DNA of 64,000 bases, taken from Draconibacterium sediminis (GTDB lineage: Bacteria > Bacteroidota > Bacteroidia > Bacteroidales > Prolixibacteraceae). The notes beneath the pieces are model-generated. The model ran no database searches, was not told the DNA's origin, and worked only from the letters and a program-made list of their open reading frames with translations. Where the stretch lies: the NCBI RefSeq assembly GCF_000949475.1, contig NZ_JRHC01000004.1, forward strand, positions 310,001 to 374,000, in the 5' to 3' direction. Both the position numbers and the translations under genes were made by a program. Below, in pieces: positions 41,401-51,060 of the stretch (the stretch's first letter is position 1; each line of letters begins with the position of its first letter).

Positions 41401-43557
41401 CTAGTCTTCTTTATAGGCTTCGATCAAAATCTCAAGGATCTTTTTACCTGCACCTGCAACGCTGGTACCCGGGCCAAAAATGGCAACTGCACCTGCATCG
41501 TACAGGTATTGGTAATCCTGGTGAGGAATTACACCACCACAAATAACCATGATATCTTCTCTTCCCAGTTTTTTCAGCTCTTCGATAATGGAAGGAACCA
41601 GTGTTTTATGACCTGCTGCAAGCGAAGAAACACCTACAACATGCACGTCGTTTTCAACGGCTTGTTTCGCACTTTCTTCAGGAGTCTGGAATAATGGTCC
41701 CATGTCAACATCGAAACCAAGGTCGGCATAACCGGTAGCAACAACTTTTGCACCACGGTCGTGACCATCCTGACCCATTTTAGCGATCATAATACGTGGC
41801 TGACGGCCTTCCATCTCTGCGAATTTCTTCGCCAAAGCCTGAGCTTCCTGGAACTCCGACTTGTCTTGTGCTTCTGCTTTATACACGCCTTCAATAGTTC
41901 TGATTACTGCTTTATAACGTCCTGAAACTTTTTCGCAAGCATCTGATATTTCGCCTAACGAAGCACGTTTTTTAGCGGCTTCAACCGACAAGGCCAACAA
42001 GTTGCCTTCGCCTGTTTCGGCAGCTTTTGTAATGGCTGCCAACGCTTTTTGCACGTCTTCTTCGTTACGCTCGGCACGCAGCTTGTTCAATCTTTCGATT
42101 TGCGATTTACGAACTGCAGTGTTATCGATATCCAGAATGTCGATCGGATCTTCTTTCTCCAAACGGTATTTGTTAATACCCACAATGGTTTGTGTTCCAC
42201 CGTCAATACGTCCCTGTGCACGCGCTGCAGCTTCTTCGATACGCATTTTTGGCACACCGGTTTCAATAGCTTTGGCCATACCGCCCAGTTTTTCAACCTC
42301 TTCGATATGTGCCCATGCTTTTTGTGCCAGCTCGTGTGTTAATGCTTCAACGTAGTACGAACCTGCCCATGGATCGGCCGAACGACAAAGTTCAGTTTCC
42401 TGTTGGATGTACAACTGCGTATTACGTGCAATACGAGCCGAGAAATCGGTTGGCAATGCAATCGCCTCATCAAGCGCGTTGGTGTGCAAACTTTGTGTTC
42501 CACCCAGTGTTGCTGCCATTGCTTCAATAGCAGTACGGCCAACGTTGTTAAACGGATCCTGCTCGGTTAACGACCAGCCCGAAGTTTGCGAGTGCGTACG
42601 CAATGCCATCGATTTTGGATTTTTCGGGTTAAACTGTTTTACCAGTTTTGCCCAGATCATACGAGCGGCACGCATTTTTGCAATTTCCATAAAGTGGTTC
42701 ATTCCCACTGCCCAGAAGAACGACAAACGTGGCGCAAAAGCGTCGATATCCAAACCGGCTTTAACACCTGTGCGTAAGTAATCCAGACCATCGGCAAGGG
42801 TGTACGCCATTTCAATATCGGCGGTTGCACCGGCTTCCTGCATGTGGTATCCCGAAATGGAGATCGAGTTGAATTTCGGCATATTTTGAGAAGTGAACTC
42901 AAAAATGTCGGCAATAATTTTCATCGAGAATTCCGGTGGGTAAATGTAAGTGTTACGCACCATAAATTCTTTCAGAATATCGTTCTGAATTGTTCCTGAA
43001 AGTTGCTCTAAAGTAGCGCCTTGTTCCAAACCTGTAACGATGTAAAATGCCAGCACAGGAAGAACAGCACCGTTCATGGTCATCGATACCGACATTTTAT
43101 CCAATGGAATCTGATCGAAAAGGATCTTCATATCCAGGATGGAGTCGATAGCCACACCGGCTTTACCAACGTCGCCAACCACACGTTCGTGGTCTGAGTC
43201 GTATCCGCGGTGTGTAGCCAGATCGAATGCCACTGACAAACCTTTCTGACCGGCCGCAAGGTTACGACGGTAGAATGCGTTTGATTCTTCGGCAGTTGAG
43301 AAACCAGCGTACTGACGGATGGTCCATGGACGCATAGCATACATTGCCGAGTATGGTCCGCGAAGGAAAGGTGCTAAACCTGCTGCGTAGTTCAGGTGCT
43401 CCATACCTTCAAGGTCTTCTTTGGTGTAAACCGGTTTAACAGGAATCTGCTCCGGTGTTAACCAGTCTTTTTTGATGTTATTTTTTGCAGCCCAGTCGGC
43501 AACTTTCGCCTGCTCGGTAGCTGCTTTGATATTTATATCTTTAAAATTCGGTTTCAT
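41401..43557 (-). CDS. mutB: Methylmalonyl-CoA mutase, large (catalytic) subunit
   Basis: 718 residues. Interconverts L-methylmalonyl-CoA and succinyl-CoA with adenosylcobalamin; in fermenting Bacteroidota it runs from succinyl-CoA toward propionate. The N-terminal TIM barrel contains the acyl-CoA binding [18 protein letters not shown] (about 76-93) and [17 protein letters not shown]. The C-terminal B12-binding domain (about 585-715) has the base-off motif DGHDRGAKV with cobalt-ligating His, then GVSSLAAGH and GGVIPHQDY. Forms a heterodimer with MutA encoded 91 bases upstream. An IS3 element lies 34 bases past the stop codon. Confidence 0.96.
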   Translation of the reverse strand: MKPNFKDINIKAATEQAKVADWAAKNNIKKDWLTPEQIPVKPVYTKEDLEGMEHLNYAAGLAPFLRGPYSAMYAMRPWTIRQYAGFSTAEESNAFYRRNLAAGQKGLSVAFDLATHRGYDSDHERVVGDVGKAGVAIDSILDMKILFDQIPLDKMSVSMTMNGAVLPVLAFYIVTGLEQGATLEQLSGTIQNDILKEFMVRNTYIYPPEFSMKIIADIFEFTSQNMPKFNSISISGYHMQEAGATADIEMAYTLADGLDYLRTGVKAGLDIDAFAPRLSFFWAVGMNHFMEIAKMRAARMIWAKLVKQFNPKNPKSMALRTHSQTSGWSLTEQDPFNNVGRTAIEAMAATLGGTQSLHTNALDEAIALPTDFSARIARNTQLYIQQETELCRSADPWAGSYYVEALTHELAQKAWAHIEEVEKLGGMAKAIETGVPKMRIEEAAARAQGRIDGGTQTIVGINKYRLEKEDPIDILDIDNTAVRKSQIERLNKLRAERNEEDVQKALAAITKAAETGEGNLLALSVEAAKKRASLGEISDACEKVSGRYKAVIRTIEGVYKAEAQDKSEFQEAQALAKKFAEMEGRQPRIMIAKMGQDGHDRGAKVVATGYADLGFDVDMGPLFQTPEESAKQAVENDVHVVGVSSLAAGHKTLVPSIIEELKKLGREDIMVICGGVIPHQDYQYLYDAGAVAIFGPGTSVAGAGKKILEILIEAYKED

Positions 43558-43574
43558 TTTAACTTGATTTTAAA

Positions 43575-43640
43575 TACTGGATTCTTGATTCCGGATACTT
43601 GATTCTGAATATCCAGAATCGAGGATCTGACATCCAGTAT
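43575..43640. repeat. Repeat-rich hairpin spacer between mutA and mutB
   Basis: ATACTGGAT (from about 43575) pairs with ATCCAGTAT (about 43632-43640), and GATTCTG-AATAT-CCAGAATC forms an inner hairpin; GATTC words recur. It could stabilise or split the two coding parts of the operon mRNA, or be a dispersed intergenic repeat. Confidence 0.45.
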
Positions 43641-43648
43641 CATTTGAT

Positions 43649-45511
43649 TTAGATACCTAGCTTTGTTTGATACGCTTTAAGTTCCTCAAGAATGTTGCTT
43701 TTTACATGAACGAAATTGGTGATACCTTTTGCTTTCAACTCGTCTGCACAGGCAGGAGCTCCGGCAACAACCAGAATTTCTTCATCCAATTGCTCTGCTA
43801 CTGCAGGAACAATTTCAGCATACTCTTCATCTGAACTACAAACCACAACAATGTCGGCGCCTGCTGCTTTTGCTGCGGCAACACCTTCTTCAACTGTTGC
43901 GAATCCGTTATTATCCTGTACATCGAAACCGGCAACTGCAAAGAAATTACAGCTGAACTGTGCGCGTGCCTTGCGGAAAGTAAGGTTACCAATGGTAAGC
44001 ATAAATGCCAGTGGGCGTTTGTTCTCACGCGAGTACATGTCGGTTGTGTAGCGCAGTGCTTCAAATGGCTGAGCACCACGGTAAGGTTTCAGTGTTTCCA
44101 CTTCAGCTCCTTCTTCTGCCAGGTCAACTGCTTCAAACAATGAACCGTCGAAATCAGCTTTCATTTTCTCAGTGAAGTTAGGGAACTGGTTGGTTCCTAA
44201 CAGGTTTTCGCGACGCTGAGCGATTTTTTTATCACGGTCAGCAGCCATTGCTTTAACCTCTGCCTGAACAAATCCTTCTTTGAAAGCAGCAATGAAACCA
44301 CCTTTTTCCTGAACCGCAAGGAAAAGTTCCCAGGCCTGATCGGCCAACGCTTCAGTAAGCGTTTCAATGTAGTACGAACCTGCTGAAGGATCGGCAATCT
44401 TATCGAAGTGCGATTCTTCTTTTAACAGGATTTGCTGGTTACGTGCAATACGCTCCGAGAATGGAGTAGTTTCTTCGTAAATAGCGTTAAAAGGAAGTAC
44501 GGTAACCGAGTGTGCACCACCCAAAGTGGCCGACATAGCTTCGGTTTGTGTACGCAGCATGTTTACATACGGATCATAAACTGTTTTGTTGAAACGGTTG
44601 GTTTCGCTGTGAACGATCATTTTTGCCGAACACTTGCACTCCGGTCCGTAAGCTTCAACAATTTTCGACCATAAAAGTCGGCCGGCACGCAACTTGGCTA
44701 TTTCCATAAAATAGTTGTTGCTGATACCCATGTTGAATTTAATCGCTCTGGCTGCATCGTCAACACTAACACCGGCTTCGGTTAGCTGTGTTAAGTACTC
44801 AGCACCCTGCGCCAGCGCAAAGGCCAACTCCTGAACGATAGATGATCCGCTGTTTGCGAAGAATTTTCCGTGAACGCCAATTACGCGGAAATTCTTAACG
44901 GCTTTTGCAGCCTCAACAGCCGGAACCAGTTTTGCTACTGCATCTTCTTCAATTTTACCTTTTAAAGTGAAAGTGCCAATAGGATCGAGTGATGCCGAAG
45001 CAATCACTTTATCGTTGTCCCAGTTGCCTTCCGAAACGTAAGCTGCAAAAGCTTCGGCGCAGTGGTTGTTATCGCAAGGGCAAACCAGGTTAATTTCGGC
45101 TGCTTCCAGACAAATGTCTTTTAGCAACACGCCCAGGCTTTCCTTGGTAACCGAACCACATTCGCTGAAAAGGAAACCTAAAGAGGTGATACCTTTTCCA
45201 AGAACTTCTAAAGCTTTTTTGTTAGCTTCTTCAAAATCGGTAACAAAGATGTTTTGACGAATGAACCAATCATTGTTGGTTTTATTGTTTCCCCGCACAT
45301 ATGGAAATTCTCCCGGTAAGCTTTCCAGGTATTCTTTTCCTGCAAGGTTTTCCTGACGGTAATACGGGCGAACTTTGAATCCCTCGTAAGTATTCCAAAC
45401 GAGAGAGCGCTCGTAGTCTTTGCCTTTTAAATCGGCATTAATTTTTGCTTCCCACTCTTCTGTTGTGATGGGTGCAAAATCGGTGAACAGTTTTTGCTCT
45501 TTATCTGCCAT
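43649..45511 (-). CDS. mutA: Methylmalonyl-CoA mutase, small subunit
   Basis: 620 residues from the ATG at 45511 (MADKEQKLFTDF), chosen because the frame extension to 45604 would cross the promoter and has no family resemblance. It is homologous to MutB over the barrel and the Rossmann-like domain, but the B12 motif DxHxxG is absent (region near FFAVAGFDVQDNNGFATVEEG), as expected for the non-catalytic subunit. It stabilises MutB in the heterodimer. First gene of the mutAB operon. Confidence 0.94.
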   Translation of the reverse strand: MADKEQKLFTDFAPITTEEWEAKINADLKGKDYERSLVWNTYEGFKVRPYYRQENLAGKEYLESLPGEFPYVRGNNKTNNDWFIRQNIFVTDFEEANKKALEVLGKGITSLGFLFSECGSVTKESLGVLLKDICLEAAEINLVCPCDNNHCAEAFAAYVSEGNWDNDKVIASASLDPIGTFTLKGKIEEDAVAKLVPAVEAAKAVKNFRVIGVHGKFFANSGSSIVQELAFALAQGAEYLTQLTEAGVSVDDAARAIKFNMGISNNYFMEIAKLRAGRLLWSKIVEAYGPECKCSAKMIVHSETNRFNKTVYDPYVNMLRTQTEAMSATLGGAHSVTVLPFNAIYEETTPFSERIARNQQILLKEESHFDKIADPSAGSYYIETLTEALADQAWELFLAVQEKGGFIAAFKEGFVQAEVKAMAADRDKKIAQRRENLLGTNQFPNFTEKMKADFDGSLFEAVDLAEEGAEVETLKPYRGAQPFEALRYTTDMYSRENKRPLAFMLTIGNLTFRKARAQFSCNFFAVAGFDVQDNNGFATVEEGVAAAKAAGADIVVVCSSDEEYAEIVPAVAEQLDEEILVVAGAPACADELKAKGITNFVHVKSNILEELKAYQTKLGI

Positions 45512-45540
45512 GTTGAAAATTGTTATTGAAAATCGAGTGG

Positions 45541-45548
45541 CAAAATTA
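45541..45548 (-). promoter_or_regulatory. Promoter -7 element (TAATTTTG) of mutAB
   Basis: TAATTTTG on the minus strand fits TAnnTTTG and lies 30 bases before the chosen mutA start. Confidence 0.55.
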
Positions 45549-45696
45549 GGGGTTTTAAATGTACGCACCTCAGAATCACTATGGTTTTTGGCTAATGTTA
45601 ACAAAAATCATATTAATCATGGGCTCAAATTAATGTTATGGTAAAACTGAGAGAAATTGGGATAAAAAGGTCTTGTTCTTGCCGGGCCTAAATTGT

Positions 45697-46152
45697 TCAG
45701 AATGCTTCGTTTCGGGCACTTTTTTCAAAGGAATACCTGATTCCCCATAAATGCCGCAGATTAAGAATTTCGTTATTAAAATAGTACTCCGGCGCAACTT
45801 CAATTACCACAGAAAGTTGTTTAAACGATTGTATCGGGAAAATTTCCAACGAAAGAGGAGCCGAAAAGAAGGCATCTTCTCCGGATTCGGGGATAAGGCC
45901 AAAGCCTAAACCAACAGAAAACTGATGGTAGGGTTTCGGTACAAATTTATAGCTGCCGCTGAGTTCAATGCTGGTGTTCTCAAATAGTTGGCCTTGATTA
46001 GTGAATACTTTAATTTCTCCGGCAAACAGATCATTAAAAGGAGCGGAAACTCCAATGGCGTAGATTGAGTAGCTGGTGACTTTTACCTGACTAAAACATG
46101 ACAATGAGAAAAGGAAAAAGATTAATGTGATAAAGGTTTTAACGGATTTCAT
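45697..46152 (-). CDS. Exported beta-rich protein of unknown function
   Basis: 151 residues with a clear signal peptide (MKSVKTFITLIFFLFSLSCFS, then Q). The mature part alternates strands and turns (VKVTSYSIYAIGVSAPFN, ENTSIELSGSYKFVPKP, HQFSVGLGFGLIPESG, KQLSVVIEVAPEYYF, HLWGIRYSFE), the look of a small outer-membrane barrel or half-barrel of about eight strands. I do not recognise the family. It stands alone between mutA and the NrfD operon. Confidence 0.65.
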   Translation of the reverse strand: MKSVKTFITLIFFLFSLSCFSQVKVTSYSIYAIGVSAPFNDLFAGEIKVFTNQGQLFENTSIELSGSYKFVPKPYHQFSVGLGFGLIPESGEDAFFSAPLSLEIFPIQSFKQLSVVIEVAPEYYFNNEILNLRHLWGIRYSFEKSARNEAF

Positions 46153-46335
46153 AGTAATTTTTTTAGTGAATTAAAGGTCTGGATTGTTCCAGAGGTTTAT
46201 TATTATGTTCTGTAAAAATATAATTATTATCCAGAAATGAAATAAATATGGAGGGAGTGATTCTCCAAATGAATACACAGTCCGGCTTTTAGAACTGGAA
46301 AATTTTGTGTGAATGGTTTAAATATTAAGGATTCT

Positions 46336-47586
46336 TTAGGTTGTTGGAATTTCGCGAATTAAATGTTTCTCTTTTTTACTGATGTCTGATATTCTGTAAT
46401 TCTCAAAAACAATGGCAATGGCAATTTTTACCAGAAATGTAAAAAGTAAAAATCCCAGCGAAAAGATCATTGCTGCTGTTCTGATTTCCGTTATAGAAGG
46501 TGTGTAAACGTATATTTGTCCCAAAACATCCGGCGTAAATCCGGGAATAATAAGGGCAATTCCTTTTTCAACGTAAACACTGGCATAAATAAGCACAGCT
46601 CCAATGTTTAGCGTAACAAAGTTTTTACGGGTTTTCGGTATAAGGAAGAGCACAAAGGCAATAAATCCCATCGTTATGGAAGACCAACTGTAGGGCACAA
46701 TTTCTTTTGAGTCGCCAATTCCAAAAAGGAGATACTTCCAGTAAAGGAGGTGTTCGGTTCCTGAATAGAATTCTTTAAACAGTTCGGCAATCGTGAAAAA
46801 CAAGTAGATAAACATGGAATAAACCATTAACTCGGCAATGGTCCAGATTGCTTTGTCTTGAATCTCGAATTTGGTGATTTTGCGGAGTATCTGAAACAGT
46901 ATAATAAGTATGGCCGGGCCTGAACAGAACGCAGATGCTAAAAATCGTGGAGCCAGCAGGGCACTGTTCCAAAACGGACGGGCGGGTAGGGCATTGTATA
47001 AGAATGCGGTTACGGTATGAATTCCAACCGCCATTGGAATACTTATCAGCACGATAATCTGCGCCATTTTTTTATTGTAGGGTTTCTTGTAAAAAATGCA
47101 ATACAATAAATGGGTAACAACAGTGAGGTTGATAATAAGGTAGGCCAGCAGGAAGAAAAAGTCCCACGAGAGCATTGAATATGGGAAGTTCATGGTGCCA
47201 ACCAGTGGTAGCATGTGCCAGAAACGAAGCGGATTTCCAATGTCGACAACAATAAATGCTATGCACATTATTACTGCGCAAACAGCCAGTAGTTCTCCAA
47301 AAATAACGATTTCTTTTATGGGTTTCCAGTTGTAAATATATGCCGGAATTACGAGCATAATTGCGGCAGCTGCAATTCCCACAAGAAACGTGAAGTTGCC
47401 AATGTAAAAAGCCCACGAAACGGAATCGCGCATATTTGTCGTTATCAGGCCTTCGTTCAGCTGATCGGCATAACCAAATGCCCCCCAAACTACCAGTACA
47501 ATCAGGAAGAACAACCAGGCATAATAAGCGTTGGAACCTTTTAGGATTAATTTGATACTCCCGTTTATAAAGCGAATGAAATTCAT
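46336..47586 (-). CDS. NrfD/PsrC-type membrane quinone-interacting subunit
   Basis: 416 residues with about ten membrane helices. NrfD-family features include an early FLVGIAAAAIMLVIPAYIYNW helix, the SWDFFFLLAYLIINL helix and NALPARPFWNSALLAPRFLASAFCSGPAIL. The family passes electrons between the quinone pool and a periplasmic iron-sulfur partner and may conserve energy. Encoded last in the order cytochrome - FeS protein - NrfD, 57 bases after the FeS gene. No catalytic molybdopterin or cytochrome c nitrite reductase gene is in the window. Confidence 0.88.
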   Translation of the reverse strand: MNFIRFINGSIKLILKGSNAYYAWLFFLIVLVVWGAFGYADQLNEGLITTNMRDSVSWAFYIGNFTFLVGIAAAAIMLVIPAYIYNWKPIKEIVIFGELLAVCAVIMCIAFIVVDIGNPLRFWHMLPLVGTMNFPYSMLSWDFFFLLAYLIINLTVVTHLLYCIFYKKPYNKKMAQIIVLISIPMAVGIHTVTAFLYNALPARPFWNSALLAPRFLASAFCSGPAILIILFQILRKITKFEIQDKAIWTIAELMVYSMFIYLFFTIAELFKEFYSGTEHLLYWKYLLFGIGDSKEIVPYSWSSITMGFIAFVLFLIPKTRKNFVTLNIGAVLIYASVYVEKGIALIIPGFTPDVLGQIYVYTPSITEIRTAAMIFSLGFLLFTFLVKIAIAIVFENYRISDISKKEKHLIREIPTT

Positions 47587-47643
47587 AGCGAAAATTCTTA
47601 GTTATTTCTTAATTTCTTGTTTAAAGTAGCTTGCAGAAAGGAG

Positions 47644-48534
47644 TTACACACCGAAGAAATAATAAAACCGCGGCTGTGTATTTAACTCTTCTTTAAGCAC
47701 CAGTACCCGTTTATTTTCGAGTATATATCTGATCTCACTTTCAGGATCAAGCAGATTTCCGAATTTGCGTGCTCCAACCGGACAAATCTCAACACACGAC
47801 GGATATTTCCCTTTTCGTACACGCTGAATACAAAAAGTACATTTTTCAACTACACCTTTTACGCGAGGTCGGTTTCCGAGGTAGTGCACATCGGTATTGA
47901 GTTCCTCCTCCGGAACTTCCGGTTCGCCCCAGTTAAAGTGCCGTGCTCCGTACGGGCAGGCGGCCATACAATAGCGACACCCGATACACCAGTTATAATC
48001 GATAACTACAATTCCATCGGGCTCCTGCCAGGTTGCTTTTACCGGGCAAACCGTTGTACACTGCGGAGTGCGACATTGCTGGCAGGCAACAGGCAGATAA
48101 AAGTGGCCTTTTTCAGGAACTTTCTCAGGGTTGTAATGCACATCGGAATGGGCAAAGTCAATACCTTTTTCCTTTTCCATTTGCAGCACCTGTATCCAGT
48201 GAATTTGTGGCGACCGCGATTGGTTATTTTCATCGACACAGGCATAAACACATTTTCGGCAGCCCACACACCGCGATAAATCGAGCGCATAAGCAAATTC
48301 AACCTGCTCCATGGCCGGTTGGGCCGAAACCTGGAACTCTTTGTTGTATTTCTGCTTGTACTTTTGCTCCAGATTTTTAATTATGTCTTCCTTTTCTTTA
48401 TCTGAAAGGGTTCTGAAGTTCCGCTGGAAAAATTCATCCAGTTCTTTCATATTACATCCGGTAGCAGTCAGCGCAGCCATTGAAGCCAGGGATATATTTT
48501 TCAGGAAGGATCTTCGTGTTTTATTTTGTTTCAT
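47644..48534 (-). CDS. Periplasmic 4x[4Fe-4S] electron-transfer protein (PsrB/NrfC type)
   Basis: 296 residues. The N-terminus combines a twin-arginine motif (TRRSFLKN) with a lipobox-like ATGC, so it is probably TAT-exported and lipid-anchored. Four cysteine clusters: CVGCRKCVYAC, CQQCRTPQCTTVC, CIGCRYCMAAC and CTFCIQRVRKGKYPSCVEIC, enough for four [4Fe-4S] centres. It would wire the tetraheme cytochrome to the NrfD subunit. Its start overlaps the end of the cytochrome gene by 14 bases, indicating translational coupling. Confidence 0.9.
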   Translation of the reverse strand: MKQNKTRRSFLKNISLASMAALTATGCNMKELDEFFQRNFRTLSDKEKEDIIKNLEQKYKQKYNKEFQVSAQPAMEQVEFAYALDLSRCVGCRKCVYACVDENNQSRSPQIHWIQVLQMEKEKGIDFAHSDVHYNPEKVPEKGHFYLPVACQQCRTPQCTTVCPVKATWQEPDGIVVIDYNWCIGCRYCMAACPYGARHFNWGEPEVPEEELNTDVHYLGNRPRVKGVVEKCTFCIQRVRKGKYPSCVEICPVGARKFGNLLDPESEIRYILENKRVLVLKEELNTQPRFYYFFGV

Positions 48535-49141
48535 CGTCTTTCTGTTTACGGTTCAAATAGCTAATGTTTTCCTGCATTACCGGCGGGGGCTCCGGTGTTA
48601 ACAGCTCAAATTTTGGCGAATGCGGATCATGGCAATGCACACAAAGCAAATATTCCTTTTTCCCATTCCATTCGCCTGTTCTTTTGCCGTGAACTCCCAC
48701 TTTCCAGTCTCGAAGTTTTAATCCGTGGCACTGTCCGCACAATTTGTACGATTCTTTAAAATCCAGTAATTGACCACTGGCCAAACGAAGCGAATCGCGG
48801 TTGTTAAGGTCGTGGCAATCCAAACACCACCGGTTATCACTATCGTGGTTAAAGATTGCTGTAATGTCATCGTGCATGTCAACCAGTTCTCTTCGTTCCG
48901 GATTGGCTTCTATCTCCGAATGACAATCGTTGCAAGGGAAAATGCCATCGGTTAACGGTGGCGCTTCAACCGCAATTTCTGTAATACCGGCTGTTTTAAC
49001 TGCGATTTGTTCCGTCGAATTGTTTATTTCCGGATTGTGATTGTCAGCTTCAGACAGTTGACTTGAACAACCGTAGCCGAAAATGAACAGTACCAGAACC
49101 AGGAGGGGTAATGGGCCTTTCTGAATTTTTTTGAGCTTCAT
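48521..49141 (-). CDS. Tetraheme c-type cytochrome, probable lipoprotein
   Basis: 206 residues. A signal peptide ends at a cysteine (FGYGCSS), a slightly atypical lipobox. Four CxxCH heme sites: CNDCH, CLDCH, CGQCH and CVHCH, with extra histidines (HNHD..., VDMHDD) available as distal ligands. Size and layout resemble NrfB/NrfH- or Hmc/Tmc-like electron carriers. First of the three-gene electron-transfer module with the FeS and NrfD genes. Confidence 0.88.
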   Translation of the reverse strand: MKLKKIQKGPLPLLVLVLFIFGYGCSSQLSEADNHNPEINNSTEQIAVKTAGITEIAVEAPPLTDGIFPCNDCHSEIEANPERRELVDMHDDITAIFNHDSDNRWCLDCHDLNNRDSLRLASGQLLDFKESYKLCGQCHGLKLRDWKVGVHGKRTGEWNGKKEYLLCVHCHDPHSPKFELLTPEPPPVMQENISYLNRKQKDDETK

Positions 49142-49185
49142 ATTTGTTTGATTAGTCAGTTGCGAATTTCATTCAACAGAAGGAA

Positions 49186-50850
49186 TCAGTCTGTTTCTTC
49201 CTTCTTTTTGATATAGTATTTTGTATATAAAATGGATACCGTAATCGAAATAATTGCCAGTGCCAGAAATATGAGTACCCGGTATCCAATGTCAACGTTT
49301 TTCATGTCGATGAATAACAGCCGGATGGCCGAAGCAACAAGTGATGCGATAGCCAGCCATCGGTATTTTTTCCGTTTTAGCAGCAAGCTCAAAATAAAGA
49401 AGAGCACTGCGGCAAAAATCCACGAAGCGGTAATGTATGATACGGGGAACAAATAGTAAAAAGTTACCAGTGTCATTACAAAGCCCGCGAGTAGATAGAA
49501 GTTGCGAACCATTTCTGTTTTGATGTTGAGGCGTTCTTTCTTCCAGTTGAGTATACGCGCGGAAACAAAGGCCACAAGCATATACGATAAGTTTATCAGG
49601 TTTTGGCTTTCGTGTTGCGACAGATAAACCGTTAGCAATGTCAGGAAAAGAAGTGTGTTCATAATCACTATAAAACGCGAGCGGTACCACAGGGCCATCG
49701 ACACTACCAGCAAACTTTGAAGTGCAAAATAGGCGTGCGATTCGGGCAGCCCGAAAATACCGTAGATGGCAACACTCAGCGATAAAAATCCAAAAAGGAC
49801 ATACATGGGGGCGGTGATGGTTAACGACGACCAAAGTTTTAGTACCACAGAATAGATGAGGCAGAAAAGCGTTAACAGAACAAATATTGGAACATAATTT
49901 TCTGAGAAATAGGTAACAACAATCAACCCCAGAATTACGATAAATCCTAATCCGTTCCATACCACCAAGGCAATTACAAATTCGTTTGATATTGCCTCTT
50001 TTCGGGGGAGGAGTGCCAGCATGGAAAAAACAAACCAGCTAAGAATAAAAAACCAATAACCAAATCCCGGCGATGCAATAAAATCGGGGGTGTTGCCAAT
50101 TATAGGATTGTTTATCAACCAGTTTACATGTGCCAGATAAACAAGAAAAATGAAAGCAAAAGTAAGTTTCAGCCAAGCGAAACGGTAATATAAAAACATA
50201 GAAATAACGGCAACCAATAAGGTAACGCCCGAAACAATACTTACGTTCTTCCCTAAAATGCCGCAAAACAGCAACATTATCAGAACAATGCCCGACATAA
50301 TTTGCGATTGTTTTTGGTAGGCTTTGAACAACAACGAGAAACTTACCAAAAACAAAAGGATCAGGCCTAAGGTTTCGTTTTTGATAACCGGATTTTCCTG
50401 AAAGAAGTGCAGGCGCAGGGTGAAATAGAAGATCAGTAAATGTCCGTTAAAAGCAAAAAGTTTTGAAAGAAACGAGTAAGACTGGCGCGTAAACCACGAA
50501 CTTAAATATAATCCTGCTACGGCAACAAATCCAACAAGCGATGAAAGAATTGCCGTGCCGGTGTTTTGAATGTAAGAACCCAGAAAAGTGATACCAATAA
50601 AAAGTACAATGTTGCCGAGCCAGGCCATTCCTGATTCTCCAACTCCAAATTCTATTGAGCCTTTTTCGTTAAACGGAAGTTTTAGGTCGAAATCTTCACC
50701 TGGTTCAACAGTCAACGTCTTTTCTCGAACAACACCTTGAGTTTGCAGTTCTTCCAGTTTGCTTTCAACAAGATTTAAACGTTGGGTTAAGGCAAAAATA
50801 TCTTTTCTGAGGAGTTCAATTTCCGGGAAATCGGATTTGTCCTTTTGCAT
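49186..50850 (-). CDS. DUF2339-like polytopic membrane protein
   Basis: 554 residues from the ATG at 50850 (frame opens at 50859). An N-terminal cytoplasmic coiled coil (EIELLRKDIFALTQRLNLVESKLEELQ, about 6-32) is followed by an acidic stretch and then some 16 membrane helices starting with MAWLGNIVLFIGITFLGSYI. That order is typical of DUF2339, a family without known function; this copy is shorter than many. It lies 44 bases upstream of the cytochrome gene and could share its transcript, though a functional tie is not evident. Confidence 0.65.
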   Translation of the reverse strand: MQKDKSDFPEIELLRKDIFALTQRLNLVESKLEELQTQGVVREKTLTVEPGEDFDLKLPFNEKGSIEFGVGESGMAWLGNIVLFIGITFLGSYIQNTGTAILSSLVGFVAVAGLYLSSWFTRQSYSFLSKLFAFNGHLLIFYFTLRLHFFQENPVIKNETLGLILLFLVSFSLLFKAYQKQSQIMSGIVLIMLLFCGILGKNVSIVSGVTLLVAVISMFLYYRFAWLKLTFAFIFLVYLAHVNWLINNPIIGNTPDFIASPGFGYWFFILSWFVFSMLALLPRKEAISNEFVIALVVWNGLGFIVILGLIVVTYFSENYVPIFVLLTLFCLIYSVVLKLWSSLTITAPMYVLFGFLSLSVAIYGIFGLPESHAYFALQSLLVVSMALWYRSRFIVIMNTLLFLTLLTVYLSQHESQNLINLSYMLVAFVSARILNWKKERLNIKTEMVRNFYLLAGFVMTLVTFYYLFPVSYITASWIFAAVLFFILSLLLKRKKYRWLAIASLVASAIRLLFIDMKNVDIGYRVLIFLALAIISITVSILYTKYYIKKKEETD

Positions 50851-50909
50851 GGTCCACAAATGTCAGGTTATGCAGATAGATGTACTAGTAGCTCCTAAGA
50901 AGTATAAAG

Positions 50910-50941
50910 TGATATTGACCAGGCATCTTGTATCAATATCA
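50910..50941. promoter_or_regulatory. Inverted repeat GATATTGA...TCAATATC
   Basis: GATATTGA (50911-50918) and TCAATATC (50933-50940) with a 14-base gap, 60 bases upstream of the DUF2339-like gene on the minus strand. Could be an operator or an mRNA hairpin. Confidence 0.4.
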
Positions 50942-51007
50942 TTTTATTTTTCAGATCATCACCTCTAAATTTATAAGAATTGATCGTATTATCCTACTAT
51001 TTTACTA

Positions 51008-51059
51008 TGATATAAATCAATAGTCTGTTGAATATCAAGCATCTCTGTGATATATATCA
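51008..51059. promoter_or_regulatory. Two FNR/CRP-like palindromes 40 bp apart
   Basis: ATGATATAAATCAA (51007-51020) and GTGATATATATCAA (51047-51060) each match TTGATnnnnATCAA except at the first base, centre to centre 40 bp. They sit between the divergent DUF2339/electron-transfer genes and the fasciclin genes and could act on either side. Confidence 0.45.
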
Positions 51060-51060
51060 A

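Noticed and set aside
45512-45604. N-terminal extension of mutA
   Set aside because: It would cross the TAATTTTG promoter element, and the MADKEQ start fits the family.
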